21,231 nucleotides of DNA from AWTP1-13 sp035550075 (GTDB lineage: Bacteria; Pseudomonadota; Alphaproteobacteria; Rhizobiales; Hyphomicrobiaceae): NCBI GenBank assembly GCA_035550075.1, contig DASZQG010000111.1:1-21231 (forward strand), in the 5' to 3' direction. Below the pieces are notes generated by a model. It did no database searches. It had not been told where the DNA came from and saw nothing but the letters and a program-made list of their open reading frames with translations. How positions within the stretch are numbered: the first letter of the stretch is position 1; every line of letters begins with the position of its first letter. This document shows positions 8,029 to 15,755 of this stretch, piece by piece. Made by a program: the position numbers and the translations under genes.

Positions 8029-9452
8029 CCGCATCGGGGAGGGCCGAGAGGGTCGAGCCGCATCCGCGCGCCGGACGCGCGGTGTCGTGGCTGCTCATCC
8101 TGGTGCCGCTGGCGCTGATCGCACTGTGCTTCGCCGGCAAGTACGGCGTGGTGGAGCTCGGTCCCGGCGCGCGCGGCACCCTGATTTTCGCCCTGCTGTT
8201 CGCGCTGATGGTGACGGGCATGCCCGTCTCGATCGCGCTCGGCCTGAGCGTGCTCACCTTCCTGTTCACCCTCACCCAGGTGCCGGTCGAGGCGGTGGCC
8301 CTGAAGCTGTTCACCGGGATCGAGAGCTTCGAGATCATGGCGATCCCGTTCTTCATCCTGGCCGGCAATTTTCTCACCCACGGCGGCGTCGCGCGGCGCA
8401 TGATCGTTTTCGCCACCGCCATGGTCGGCCACTGGTATGGCGGCCTGGCGCTCGCCGGCGTGATAGCCTGCGCGCTGTTCGCCGCCGTCTCCGGCTCCAG
8501 CCCCGCCACCGTCGTGGCGATCGGCTCGATCCTGCTGCCGGCGATGGTCAAGCAGGGCTTCCCCAACCGATTCGGCGCCGGCGTCATCACGACCTCCGGC
8601 TCGCTCGGCATTCTCATTCCGCCGTCGATCCCGATGGTGATCTATGCGGTGGCGACCAACTCTTCGGTCGGCAAACTGTTCATCGCCGGCATCGTGCCCG
8701 GCATTATGCTGGCGACCCTGCTCGGCTTCACCACCTGGCGCATCGCCTACAAGAACGACTACCCGCGCCTTCCGAAGGCAAGCTGGGCCGAGCGCCTGCG
8801 CGCCTTCTTCAACGCCTTCTGGGGCCTGCTGCTGATCGTCATCGTGGTCGGCGGCATCTACGGCGGCGTCTTCACGCCGACCGAAGCCGCCGCCATGAGC
8901 GCCGTCTACTCCTTCATCGTCGCCGTGTTCGTCTACCGCGACCTGAAGCTCAGGGACGTGCCGGGCGTGCTGCTCGCCTCCGCCAACCTGAGCGCGATGC
9001 TGCTCTACATCATCACCAACGCGGTGCTGTTCTCCTTCCTGATGACGCACGAGAACATCCCGCAGGCGCTGGCCAACTGGATGACCTCGCAAGGGCTGGG
9101 CTGGATCGAGTTCCTGCTGGTCGTCAACATCCTGCTGCTGCTGGCCGGCAACGTGATGGAGCCGTCCTCGATCATCCTGATCATGGCGCCAATCCTGTTT
9201 CCGGTCGCGATCAAGCTCGGCATCGACCCGATCCATTTCGGCATCCTGATCACGGTCAACATGGAGGTCGGGCTGTGCCACCCGCCGGTGGGGCTCAATC
9301 TCTACGTGGCCTCCGGCATCGCCAAGATGGGCATCACCGAGCTCACCGTCGCCGTGTGGCCGTGGCTGCTGACCATGCTGTGCTTCCTGGTGCTGGTGAC
9401 CTACGTGCCGGAGATCTCGCTCTGGCTGCCGCGCGTGCTCGGCATGCTGTGA
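8025..9452 (+). CDS. dctM: TRAP transporter large permease, DctM family
   Basis: A 475-residue inner-membrane subunit that carries the transport path. Typical family motifs are MVTGMPVSIALGLS (62-75), the MAIPFFILAGNFLTHGG stretch, SGSSPATVVAIGSILLPAM, SGSLGILIPPSIPMVIYA, and near the end a stretch including MEVGLCHPPVGLNLYVA. It is longer than the usual 425-430 residues: the first 50 residues precede the canonical start and hold one extra hydrophobic segment (about 21-38). The ATG overlaps the dctQ stop by four bases. An open frame extends upstream to 7866 but lies within dctQ. It ends 21 bases from the stop of a convergent MFS gene. Confidence 0.95.
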   Translation: MTASGRAERVEPHPRAGRAVSWLLILVPLALIALCFAGKYGVVELGPGARGTLIFALLFALMVTGMPVSIALGLSVLTFLFTLTQVPVEAVALKLFTGIESFEIMAIPFFILAGNFLTHGGVARRMIVFATAMVGHWYGGLALAGVIACALFAAVSGSSPATVVAIGSILLPAMVKQGFPNRFGAGVITTSGSLGILIPPSIPMVIYAVATNSSVGKLFIAGIVPGIMLATLLGFTTWRIAYKNDYPRLPKASWAERLRAFFNAFWGLLLIVIVVGGIYGGVFTPTEAAAMSAVYSFIVAVFVYRDLKLRDVPGVLLASANLSAMLLYIITNAVLFSFLMTHENIPQALANWMTSQGLGWIEFLLVVNILLLLAGNVMEPSSIILIMAPILFPVAIKLGIDPIHFGILITVNMEVGLCHPPVGLNLYVASGIAKMGITELTVAVWPWLLTMLCFLVLVTYVPEISLWLPRVLGML

Positions 9453-9473
9453 GACGCCGGCCGCCGCCGAACG

Positions 9474-10643
9474 TCAGGGCGTGACGGGCGCGGCCGCGGC
9501 CGCCGGCTGCCTGCGCCGGAACAGCCCCACCAGCACCACGCATATCGCCAGCATCCCGGCGCCGAAATCGAACGCGGAGCGCGGCGTGCCCGCCCACATC
9601 GCGACGCGGCCGCCCAGCGGCGGACCCAGCATCATGCTGGCGTAGAAGACGAAGTAGAAGATGCCCATGCCGATCGCGCGCGTTCCCGGCTCGAGCACCC
9701 GCGCCGGCAAGGCCATGATCGGACCCGCCGCCAACCCGCACACAAGACCGAGCGCGACCATCGCCGGCACGACAAGCGGGATGCGCGTGGCCAAGATCAT
9801 CAACAGCGCGAACGCCACGCAGCCGCCGACCAGCACGGCATCGTTCCGCCCGCTGCGGTCGGCGAGAAACCCGCCGAGCGGCACCGACGCCGATGTCAGC
9901 CACAGCACGACGCTGATCGCCGATCCGGCAGCGGTGACTGACCAGCCGCGCTCCGCCAGCATCAGCGGCCCGAAACTGAAGATCATGGCGAACGCCACGT
10001 TGTAGAACCCCCAGATCAGGCCCGCGGTCACAACCGAAACCGCCGCGCGGCCGCCAAGCCGCGAGGCGGCGGCGGACTGGAGCGCGGCGGCGGGCGCGCG
10101 GTAGGCGGCCGCCAGCAACAGCAGGCCTGCGCCGACGAGACCCGCCACGAACAGATGCACCATGGCGACGCCGCCGGACACGCCGATCACCGGCAGCAGC
10201 AGCAGGGAGATGGCGATCCCGAACGGCCACGAATTCACGAAGATCGCCATCGCCGTCGAAATCTCGCGGCCCGCGAACCAGTCGGCCACCATCTTCGTCA
10301 TCACGACGTTGAGAAGCACGCCGCCCGTCCCCGAGATCAGCCGGCCGGCGATCTGTGCGTCCCACCAGCCAGCAGCCGCCATGAGGAGGCCGCCTGCCAG
10401 CATCAGGCCGAGCCCGATCAGCACGACCGCCTTGTCGCCGAACCTCTTGCCCAGCGCGCCGCCCGGCAGCGCGAGCACGATGCCGGGCGCGAAGTAGAGG
10501 CCGATCAGGGTGCCGATATCGGCGATGTTCACGCCAAGGTCGTGCTGCAGCAGAGGCGATACCGCCGCCACGCTCTGGAACTGGAATGCCATGGTGGCGC
10601 GCACGGTGAAGAGGAGGGCGAGAACCGCCCAGCGGCTGTGCAT
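9474..10643 (-). CDS. MFS transporter, CynX/NimT-like
   Basis: A 389-residue, 12-helix carrier. Major facilitator features are the loop 2-3 motif GGALGKRFGDK (about 61-71), a related GGFLADRSGR in the second half, and a GPIMALPARVLEPGTRAIGMGIFY stretch typical of CynX/NimT-like and nitrate-porter-like carriers. The direction and substrate of transport are not readable. It is the last gene of the CoA transferase operon, 67 bases after the binding-protein gene, with a strong hairpin in between. The start at 10643 gives the first helix near the N-terminus (WAVLALLFTVRATMAF). The upstream ribosome site is weak, and the open frame reaches 10778 inside the preceding gene. Confidence 0.9.
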   Translation of the reverse strand: MHSRWAVLALLFTVRATMAFQFQSVAAVSPLLQHDLGVNIADIGTLIGLYFAPGIVLALPGGALGKRFGDKAVVLIGLGLMLAGGLLMAAAGWWDAQIAGRLISGTGGVLLNVVMTKMVADWFAGREISTAMAIFVNSWPFGIAISLLLLPVIGVSGGVAMVHLFVAGLVGAGLLLLAAAYRAPAAALQSAAASRLGGRAAVSVVTAGLIWGFYNVAFAMIFSFGPLMLAERGWSVTAAGSAISVVLWLTSASVPLGGFLADRSGRNDAVLVGGCVAFALLMILATRIPLVVPAMVALGLVCGLAAGPIMALPARVLEPGTRAIGMGIFYFVFYASMMLGPPLGGRVAMWAGTPRSAFDFGAGMLAICVVLVGLFRRRQPAAAAAPVTP

Positions 10644-10674
10644 GCGGGATCGACCTGAATGGGAGGAGCGTGGA

Positions 10675-10699
10675 GGCGGGCGGCGCAGGGCCGCCCGCC
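10675..10699 (-). promoter_or_regulatory. Strong intercistronic hairpin after the ABC binding-protein gene
   Basis: GGCGGGCGGC (10675-10684) and GCCGCCCGCC (10690-10699) form a perfect 10-bp stem with a 5-base loop, 11 bases downstream of the binding-protein stop and 31 bases before the MFS start. There is no T-run after it. The position matches known 3' stabilising stem-loops behind binding-protein genes in transport operons. It may uncouple expression of the MFS gene from the genes before it. Confidence 0.65.
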
Positions 10700-10710
10700 G
10701 GATCAGCGGA

Positions 10711-11781
10711 TCACACCTTGAAGATGCGCGTGTAGTGCGCCTTGATCTCGTCGGCCTGCTTCTCCACGGCCGCCGCATCGTCCTTCATCAGCTTGATCTC
10801 TTTCAGCGGCTTGCGTCCCGGCTTGTCCTTCACCAGCGCGTGGAACGAGCGCAGCCCGCCCCAGTCGACCATGAGTTGCTGGCACTCGGGCGAGAACATG
10901 AAGCACTGCGCGAGCCGCGCCGCATTGGGGTTCGGCGCGTCTTTCAGCACGCCCGAGGGCCCCACGATCACGGGCGTGCCTTCCGTGGGATAGACGATCT
11001 CGACCGGGTCGCCCTTCTCCTTCAGGCGGAACATGTTGTACTCGTTGCCGTCGGCCATGATGGCGCGCTCGCCCAGCGCCAGCTTCTTCGGCGGATCGGC
11101 GGAAGACTGCACCTGCATGATCTTCTGCTTGGCGAGCTTCTCAAAGAAGTCCCAGCCGATGTCGCGCGAGATCTGGAAGGTGGCGGTCATGATGGTGCCG
11201 CTGTAGCCGGGATGCGCCTTGACGATCTTGCCGGTCCACTTGGGATCGAGCAGGTCGGCGTAGCTCTTCGGCGCCTCCTCCGCCTTCACCAGCTTGGTGT
11301 TGTAGCCGATCACGCACAGCCAGCTCCGCCAGGTCGCATAGAGCCCGTCGGGATCGCGGTGCTCGGCAGGGTAGTGCTGCGCCACGTCGTCGGGAACGAA
11401 CGGCGCCAGGATGCCCTCGCGCTTCCAGATGATGAAGTGCGCCGCGTCCGAGCTGTTGACCACATCCACGGCGTGGATCTTGCTGGCATACTCCTGGCCG
11501 ATGCGCTGGAAGATGCGCTCGCCGCCGGAGCGTTCCACCCGCATGGCGATACCGGGATATCTCGCCTCGAACGCCTTGGCGATGCGTTCGGCCACCGGCA
11601 GGTCGACGGCGGTGTACCACACCACCTTGCCTTCCTTCTGCGCGGCAGCGATCAGCTCCGGCGTGACCTTGGTGGGCGCGGGCGCGGCGGCCGCCGCCGG
11701 TGCGGATGGCAGCGCGCCGGCCAGCGATAGGGCCCCGACGCCCTGCAGAACGTGTCGCCTCGTCAGTGCATGGTCCTGCAT
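10711..11781 (-). CDS. ABC transporter substrate-binding protein, AfuA/FbpA-like (family 1 type)
   Basis: A 356-residue periplasmic binding protein. The leader has a twin-arginine-like motif (TRRHVLQ, residues 7-13) and an alanine-rich region ending near residue 33. The mature part opens with AAQKEGKVVWYTAVD (46-60), the hallmark of the ferric/AfuA-like group. The paired tyrosines that bind iron in FbpA are not apparent (the region reads EYNMFRLKEKG), so the ligand is probably an organic acid or similar rather than ferric iron; that is inference. GGGAGGA precedes the ATG. It is 32 bases after the ATPase gene on the same strand. No permease gene accompanies the pair. Confidence 0.93.
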   Translation of the reverse strand: MQDHALTRRHVLQGVGALSLAGALPSAPAAAAAPAPTKVTPELIAAAQKEGKVVWYTAVDLPVAERIAKAFEARYPGIAMRVERSGGERIFQRIGQEYASKIHAVDVVNSSDAAHFIIWKREGILAPFVPDDVAQHYPAEHRDPDGLYATWRSWLCVIGYNTKLVKAEEAPKSYADLLDPKWTGKIVKAHPGYSGTIMTATFQISRDIGWDFFEKLAKQKIMQVQSSADPPKKLALGERAIMADGNEYNMFRLKEKGDPVEIVYPTEGTPVIVGPSGVLKDAPNPNAARLAQCFMFSPECQQLMVDWGGLRSFHALVKDKPGRKPLKEIKLMKDDAAAVEKQADEIKAHYTRIFKV

Positions 11782-11813
11782 GGTGTTTCCTCCCGTTGCA
11801 GCGGCCTTGTGAT

Positions 11814-12878
11814 TCAGGTGGCAAGCGCCCGGCAGCGCTCAGGCGGCAGCATCAGCCGCACGCTGGCGCCGGCGGCGAAGTCGTCGGCCGGTGGGGCGGT
11901 GACGCGGACCTGCGTGCCGTCGCCGATCTCGACAATATAGTCGCGGGCATGGCCAAGAAAGACGTTGCGGATCACCCGTCCCGGAAGCGTGTTTTGCGCG
12001 GGAATGGCGCCATCGGGTGGCGACAGGCGGATGTCGTGCTGGCGCACGGAGAGGGCGGCGCCGGCGCCCGCTGTCAGCGGCGCGCCGTGGCAGCGCACCG
12101 GCGCGCCCGCCACTTCCACGCTGGCGCCATCCAGCGCCCTGCCCTTCAGAATGTTGCTGCCGCCGAGGAAGCGGGCGACGAACTCCGAGCGCGGGGCGTC
12201 GTAGACCTCGCGCGGCGTCCCGAGCTGCTCGATGCGCCCCGCATTCATCACCGCGATCAGGTCGGCGGTGGTCATCGCCTCGCCCTGGTCGTGCGTGACG
12301 TAGACGGTGGTGTAGCGGTAGGTGTCGTGCAGGCGGCGCACCTCGAAGCGCATTTCCTCGCGCAGGTTGGCGTCGAGGTTGGAGAGCGGCTCATCGAGCA
12401 GCAGCACGTCGGGCTCCACCACCAGCGCGCGCGCCAGCGATACGCGCTGCTGCTGGCCGCCCGACAGCTCCGCGGGGTAGCGGTCGGCCAGCGGCGCAAG
12501 CTGGGTGGTAGCCAGGATGGCCGCAACGCGGCGGCTGACCTCGGCGGTCCCGAGCTTCCTCAGCTCCAGCCCGTAGCCGACGTTCTGCGCCACCGTCATA
12601 TGCGGCCACAGCGCGTAGCTCTGGAACACCATCGACACGTTGCGCTGCTCCGGCGGCAGCGTGCGCTTGGGGCTCGACACCACGCGATCGCCCAGCACGA
12701 TCTCGCCGGCGGTCGGCTCCATGAATCCCGCCAGCAGGCGCAGCGCCGTGGTCTTGCCGCAGCCCGACGGCCCCAGCAGGCACACGAGCTGGCCGTGGGC
12801 AATGGAGAGCGAGGCGTTGTCGAGCGCGGTCTGCGCGCCGAAACGCTTCGTCAGCCCGCGCAGAACGACACTCGACAC
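11814..12878 (-). CDS. ABC transporter ATP-binding protein, FbpC/PotA type
   Basis: A 354-residue importer ATPase. All nucleotide-binding motifs are intact: Walker A GPSGCGKTT (36-44), Q-loop glutamine 86, signature LSGGQ (138-142), Walker B LLLDEP (159-164), and switch histidine 196 (THDQGEA). A C-terminal TOBE domain follows from about residue 245, with RQHDIRLSPP inside it, as in iron, spermidine and phosphonate importers. I chose the GTG at 12878 because a strong ribosome site lies just upstream and the family sequence starts there. An in-frame ATG at 13004 would overlap the crotonase gene. It probably energises the permease partner of the binding protein downstream. Confidence 0.95.
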   Translation of the reverse strand: MSSVVLRGLTKRFGAQTALDNASLSIAHGQLVCLLGPSGCGKTTALRLLAGFMEPTAGEIVLGDRVVSSPKRTLPPEQRNVSMVFQSYALWPHMTVAQNVGYGLELRKLGTAEVSRRVAAILATTQLAPLADRYPAELSGGQQQRVSLARALVVEPDVLLLDEPLSNLDANLREEMRFEVRRLHDTYRYTTVYVTHDQGEAMTTADLIAVMNAGRIEQLGTPREVYDAPRSEFVARFLGGSNILKGRALDGASVEVAGAPVRCHGAPLTAGAGAALSVRQHDIRLSPPDGAIPAQNTLPGRVIRNVFLGHARDYIVEIGDGTQVRVTAPPADDFAAGASVRLMLPPERCRALAT

Positions 12879-12882
12879 CCAG

Positions 12883-12890
12883 CTCCTCCC
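12883..12890 (-). promoter_or_regulatory. Ribosome binding site deciding the GTG start of the ABC ATPase
   Basis: On the minus strand GGGAGGAG lies four bases before the GTG at 12878. This favours the GTG over the longer open frame that reaches back into the crotonase gene. Confidence 0.7.
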
Positions 12891-12918
12891 CCGAGGTCGC
12901 AGCGGCCCGTTGCCGGCC

Positions 12919-13710
12919 CTATCGGCCCTTGAAGACCGGCTTGCGTTTCTCCATGAACGCTTTTCGCCCCTCCTCATAATCCTCGCTGGCAAAACAGCGG
13001 GCAACCATGTCGGCGGAACGCTTCAGGTCGCGCTCGCTTTCCGGCTTCAGCGCCTCGATGGCGGTGGCCTTGATGGCGGCGATGGTCAGCGGCGCGTTGC
13101 TGGCCACGGTGTTGGCATAGTCCTTGACGAACTGGGCGAGCTCCGCCTCGGGCAGCACCCTATTGACGATGCCCATGTGGAACGCTTCTGCCGCGCCGAA
13201 CTGGCGGCCGGAGAAGAAGATGTCCTTGGTGTGCGACGGCCCGATGGTGTCGATGAAGCGCCGCAGCCCGGAGTAGCCGTAGCCAAGGCCGAGCTTGGCC
13301 GCGGGCAGGGCGAAGCGCGAGGCTTCCGTGCAGAAGCGCAGGTCGCAGCCGATGGCGAGGTTCAGCCCCCCGCCGATGCAGTAGCCGTGGATCTCGGCGA
13401 TGGTCGGCTTTGGAAACTCGTAGAGGCCGCCGTAGAAGCCCTGCGCGATGGTGTTGTAGCGCTCGACGGCGGCCTGGGTGGCGCGCTCGTCCTCGAACTT
13501 GGAGATGTCGGCACCCGACACGAACGCCTTGCCGCCGGCGCCGGTGACCACCAGCACGCGCACGTCGTCGTCCTTGGCGAACTTCGCCAGCACCGCGCTC
13601 GCCGCCTCCCACATATCCAGCGACACGGCGTTGTGCCGGGCGGGATTGTTGAAGACGAGGGTGCCGACCCGCCCCTCCTTGCGGCTCAAGATCTTGTCCG
13701 TGGTGGTCAT
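12919..13710 (-). CDS. Crotonase-fold (enoyl-CoA hydratase/isomerase family) protein lacking both catalytic glutamates
   Basis: A 263-residue crotonase-superfamily protein acting on an acyl-CoA. The oxyanion-hole regions are present: KAFVSGADISKF (61-72) and HGYCIGGGLNLA (108-119). The two glutamates that hydrate enoyl-CoA in rat crotonase (Glu144 and Glu164) align with Asn117 in GGGLN and Ala137 in LPAAK. A simple hydratase role is therefore doubtful; an isomerase, decarboxylase, hydrolase or other crotonase chemistry is possible. A run rich in Gly and Tyr (LGLGYGYSG, 140-148) replaces the usual LGTIPGAGG. GGAGCAGG precedes the ATG. It starts 12 bases after the CoA transferase stop, so both genes are probably translated from one message and act on one CoA ester. 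Confidence 0.92.
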   Translation of the reverse strand: MTTTDKILSRKEGRVGTLVFNNPARHNAVSLDMWEAASAVLAKFAKDDDVRVLVVTGAGGKAFVSGADISKFEDERATQAAVERYNTIAQGFYGGLYEFPKPTIAEIHGYCIGGGLNLAIGCDLRFCTEASRFALPAAKLGLGYGYSGLRRFIDTIGPSHTKDIFFSGRQFGAAEAFHMGIVNRVLPEAELAQFVKDYANTVASNAPLTIAAIKATAIEALKPESERDLKRSADMVARCFASEDYEEGRKAFMEKRKPVFKGR

Positions 13711-13722
13711 GCCCTGCTCCGT

Positions 13723-14916
13723 TCAAATCACCTTCGCTTCGCGCAAGCCTGCGATCTCGGCGGCCGAGAAGCCGAACTCGCGCAGCACGTCCTCCGTGTG
13801 CTCGCCCCGCTCGGGCGGCCGGGCGACCAGGGCGCTCGGCGTGCGCGAGAGCGTCACCGGCTGGCCGACCACGCGCAGGGTCCCGCGCGTGCCGGTGTCG
13901 ATCTCCTGCACGATGCCCAGGTGCTCCACCTGCGGGTCGGCGAACACCTTGTCGATGGTATAGATCGGCCCGCACGGCACGCCGGCCGCGTTCAGCCGCT
14001 CGATCCATTCCGCGCTGGGGCGATCCGCCAGGTAGCGGCCGATCGCCTCGTTGAGCGCGTCGCGGTTCTTCAGGCGCTGGGCGGCGTTGGCATAGTCGGG
14101 GTGGTTCATCAGCGCTTCGGCGCCGATCTCGCGGCAGAACTTCTCCCACATCGCCCCGCCGACGGCGGCGATGTTGATGTGCCCGTCGCTGGTCTTGAAC
14201 ACGCCGGTCGGAATGCTGGTGGGGTGGTTGTTGCCGGCCTGCGGCGGCACCTCCTGCGCATTGAGCCAGCGCGAGGCCTGGAAATCGAGCATGAAGATCT
14301 GCGCCTGCAGCAGCGAGGTCGTCACCTCCTGGCCCTTGCCCGATTGCTCGCGCTCCAGCAGCGCCACCAGGATGCCGAGCGCGGCGAACAGCCCCGCCGA
14401 GAGGTCGGCAATCGGCACGCCCACGCGCATCGGTCCGCGGCCCGGCTCGCCGGTGATCGACATCAGGCCGCCCATGCCCTGCGCGATCTGGTCGACGCCG
14501 GGGCGCTTGGCGTAGGGGCCGTCCTGGCCGAAGCCGGAGATGCTCGCGTAGACGAGGCGCGGGTTGACCTTGGACAGCGCTGCGTAGTCGATGCCGAGCC
14601 GTTTCTTCACGTCGGGGCGGAAGTTCTCCACGATCACGTCGGCCTTGGCCGCCAGCCGCTTCAGCGTTTCCACCCCGGCCGGAGCCTTGAGGTCGATCTC
14701 GATCGCGCGCTTGTTGCGATGCAGGTTCTGGAAATCGGGCCCGTGCCGCGCCCCGCCCAGCGCGTCGCCCGTCTCCAGGTGCGCGGGCAGCTCGACCTTG
14801 ATCACGTTGGCGCCCCAGTCGGCGAGCTGGCGCACGCACGTCGGTCCGGCGCGCACGCGCGTCAGGTCGAGCACGGTGAACCGCGCCAGCGCGGTCGAGG
14901 CCTTCGGAGCTGGCAT
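13723..14916 (-). CDS. Class III CoA transferase (CaiB/BaiF family)
   Basis: A 397-residue transferase that moves CoA between acyl-CoA and a free organic acid through an acyl-aspartyl intermediate. Family features are VLDLTRVRAGPTCVRQLADWGANVIKVE cut here into VLDLTRVRAGP (15-25) and LADWGANVIKVE (31-42), NKRAIEIDLK (68-77), VIVENFRPDV (94-103) and GFGQDGPYAKRPGVD (128-142). Asp171 in PIADLSAG aligns with the catalytic aspartate of formyl-CoA transferase. The length is normal. It is the first gene of the operon with the crotonase, ABC and MFS genes. A 62-base gap separates it from the divergent SDR gene. Its likely job is activation of an acid brought in by one of the nearby carriers; the acid itself cannot be named. 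Confidence 0.95.
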   Translation of the reverse strand: MPAPKASTALARFTVLDLTRVRAGPTCVRQLADWGANVIKVELPAHLETGDALGGARHGPDFQNLHRNKRAIEIDLKAPAGVETLKRLAAKADVIVENFRPDVKKRLGIDYAALSKVNPRLVYASISGFGQDGPYAKRPGVDQIAQGMGGLMSITGEPGRGPMRVGVPIADLSAGLFAALGILVALLEREQSGKGQEVTTSLLQAQIFMLDFQASRWLNAQEVPPQAGNNHPTSIPTGVFKTSDGHINIAAVGGAMWEKFCREIGAEALMNHPDYANAAQRLKNRDALNEAIGRYLADRPSAEWIERLNAAGVPCGPIYTIDKVFADPQVEHLGIVQEIDTGTRGTLRVVGQPVTLSRTPSALVARPPERGEHTEDVLREFGFSAAEIAGLREAKVI

Positions 14917-14955
14917 ATTGTGGTATCTCTCAGCCGGTGATCTCCTCTACCATGG

Positions 14956-14968
14956 CGGCAAAATGCCG
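14956..14968. repeat. Short inverted repeat in the CoA transferase/SDR divergent gap
   Basis: CGGCA, AAA, TGCCG: a 5-3-5 inverted repeat in the 62-base gap between the divergent starts, touching the ribosome site of the SDR gene. Given the small gap, a regulator bound here could affect both genes. The repeat is short and may be chance. Confidence 0.3.
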
Positions 14969-14978
14969 GGAGTGAAAG

Positions 14979-15728
14979 ATGGCAAATGCAATCGACCTGA
15001 AGAACCGTTGCGCGGTGGTAACCGGGGGCGCCCAGGGCTTCGGCAAGGCCATCACCGAGCGGTTCGTAGCCTCCGGCGCGCGCGTGGCGATCTGGGATCG
15101 CGACATCGACCTGGCACGCAAGACCGCCAAGACCGCCGGCGAGGCGGTAACCGCCCTTCCCTGTGACGTCGCCGATGCGGGTGAGGTGGCCGAGGCATGC
15201 GCCGCCACCCTCAAGGCCTTCGGGCGCATCGACATCCTCATCAACAATGCGGGGATTGCGGGCGCCAACGCCAAGGTGTGGGAGACGGACGTTGAGGAAT
15301 GGCGCAAGGTGATGCGCGTCAACCTCGACGGCCCCTTCATCTGCTCGCGCGCGGTGGTGCCGGCGATGATCAAGCAGAACTACGGGCGCATCGTGAACAT
15401 CGCCTCCATCGCCGGCAAGGAAGGCAACCCCAACGCCGCTCACTACTCCGCGTCCAAAGCGGGCGTGATCGCGCTCACCAAGTCGCTGGGCAAGGAGCTC
15501 GCCGGCTACGACATCGCCGTCAACGCGGTGACGCCGGCGGCCGCGAAGACCGCGATCTTCGACCAGATCACGCAGGAGCACATCGACTTCATGCTGTCGA
15601 AGATTCCGCGCAACCGCTTCGTCACGGTGGAGGAGCTGGCCTCGCTGGTGGCCTGGATCGCGAGCGCGGAGAACTCGTTCACCACCGGCGCGGTGTTCGA
15701 CATCTCCGGCGGGCGGGCGACGTACTAG
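14979..15728 (+). CDS. Short-chain dehydrogenase/reductase (FabG-like)
   Basis: A 249-residue classical SDR. The cofactor motif TGGAQGFG spans 15-22, NNAG spans 89-92, and the active site is Asn114, Ser143, Tyr156 and Lys160 (YSASK). Asp40 at the end of the second strand (AIWDRD) indicates a preference for NAD(H) over NADP(H), which suits a catabolic alcohol or 3-hydroxyacyl dehydrogenase better than fatty-acid synthesis. The usual PG after the sixth strand reads VTPAAAKTAI, which is a variant. GGGAG lies six bases upstream of the ATG. It diverges from the CoA transferase operon across 62 bases, so a shared pathway is likely but unproved. Confidence 0.95.
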   Translation: MANAIDLKNRCAVVTGGAQGFGKAITERFVASGARVAIWDRDIDLARKTAKTAGEAVTALPCDVADAGEVAEACAATLKAFGRIDILINNAGIAGANAKVWETDVEEWRKVMRVNLDGPFICSRAVVPAMIKQNYGRIVNIASIAGKEGNPNAAHYSASKAGVIALTKSLGKELAGYDIAVNAVTPAAAKTAIFDQITQEHIDFMLSKIPRNRFVTVEELASLVAWIASAENSFTTGAVFDISGGRATY

Positions 15729-15755
15729 GCGGCACCCCCCACTTCGGGCAAACAC

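Noticed and set aside
7932..9281. 449-codon minus-strand frame opposite dctM
   Set aside because: It is a shadow of the DctM gene with a His/Asp/Arg-rich translation. The TRAP subunits on the plus strand are unmistakable.
9472..9486. CGTCA-TGACG inverted repeat at the dctM/MFS convergent end
   Set aside because: The stem is only 5 bp and overlaps the MFS stop codon, so it is too weak to call a terminator.
12640..14940. 766-codon open frame on the plus strand
   Set aside because: It is antisense to the crotonase and CoA transferase genes, which have clear motifs. Its translation is Arg/Gly/His-rich without any recognisable domain, as expected for antisense frames at this GC content.
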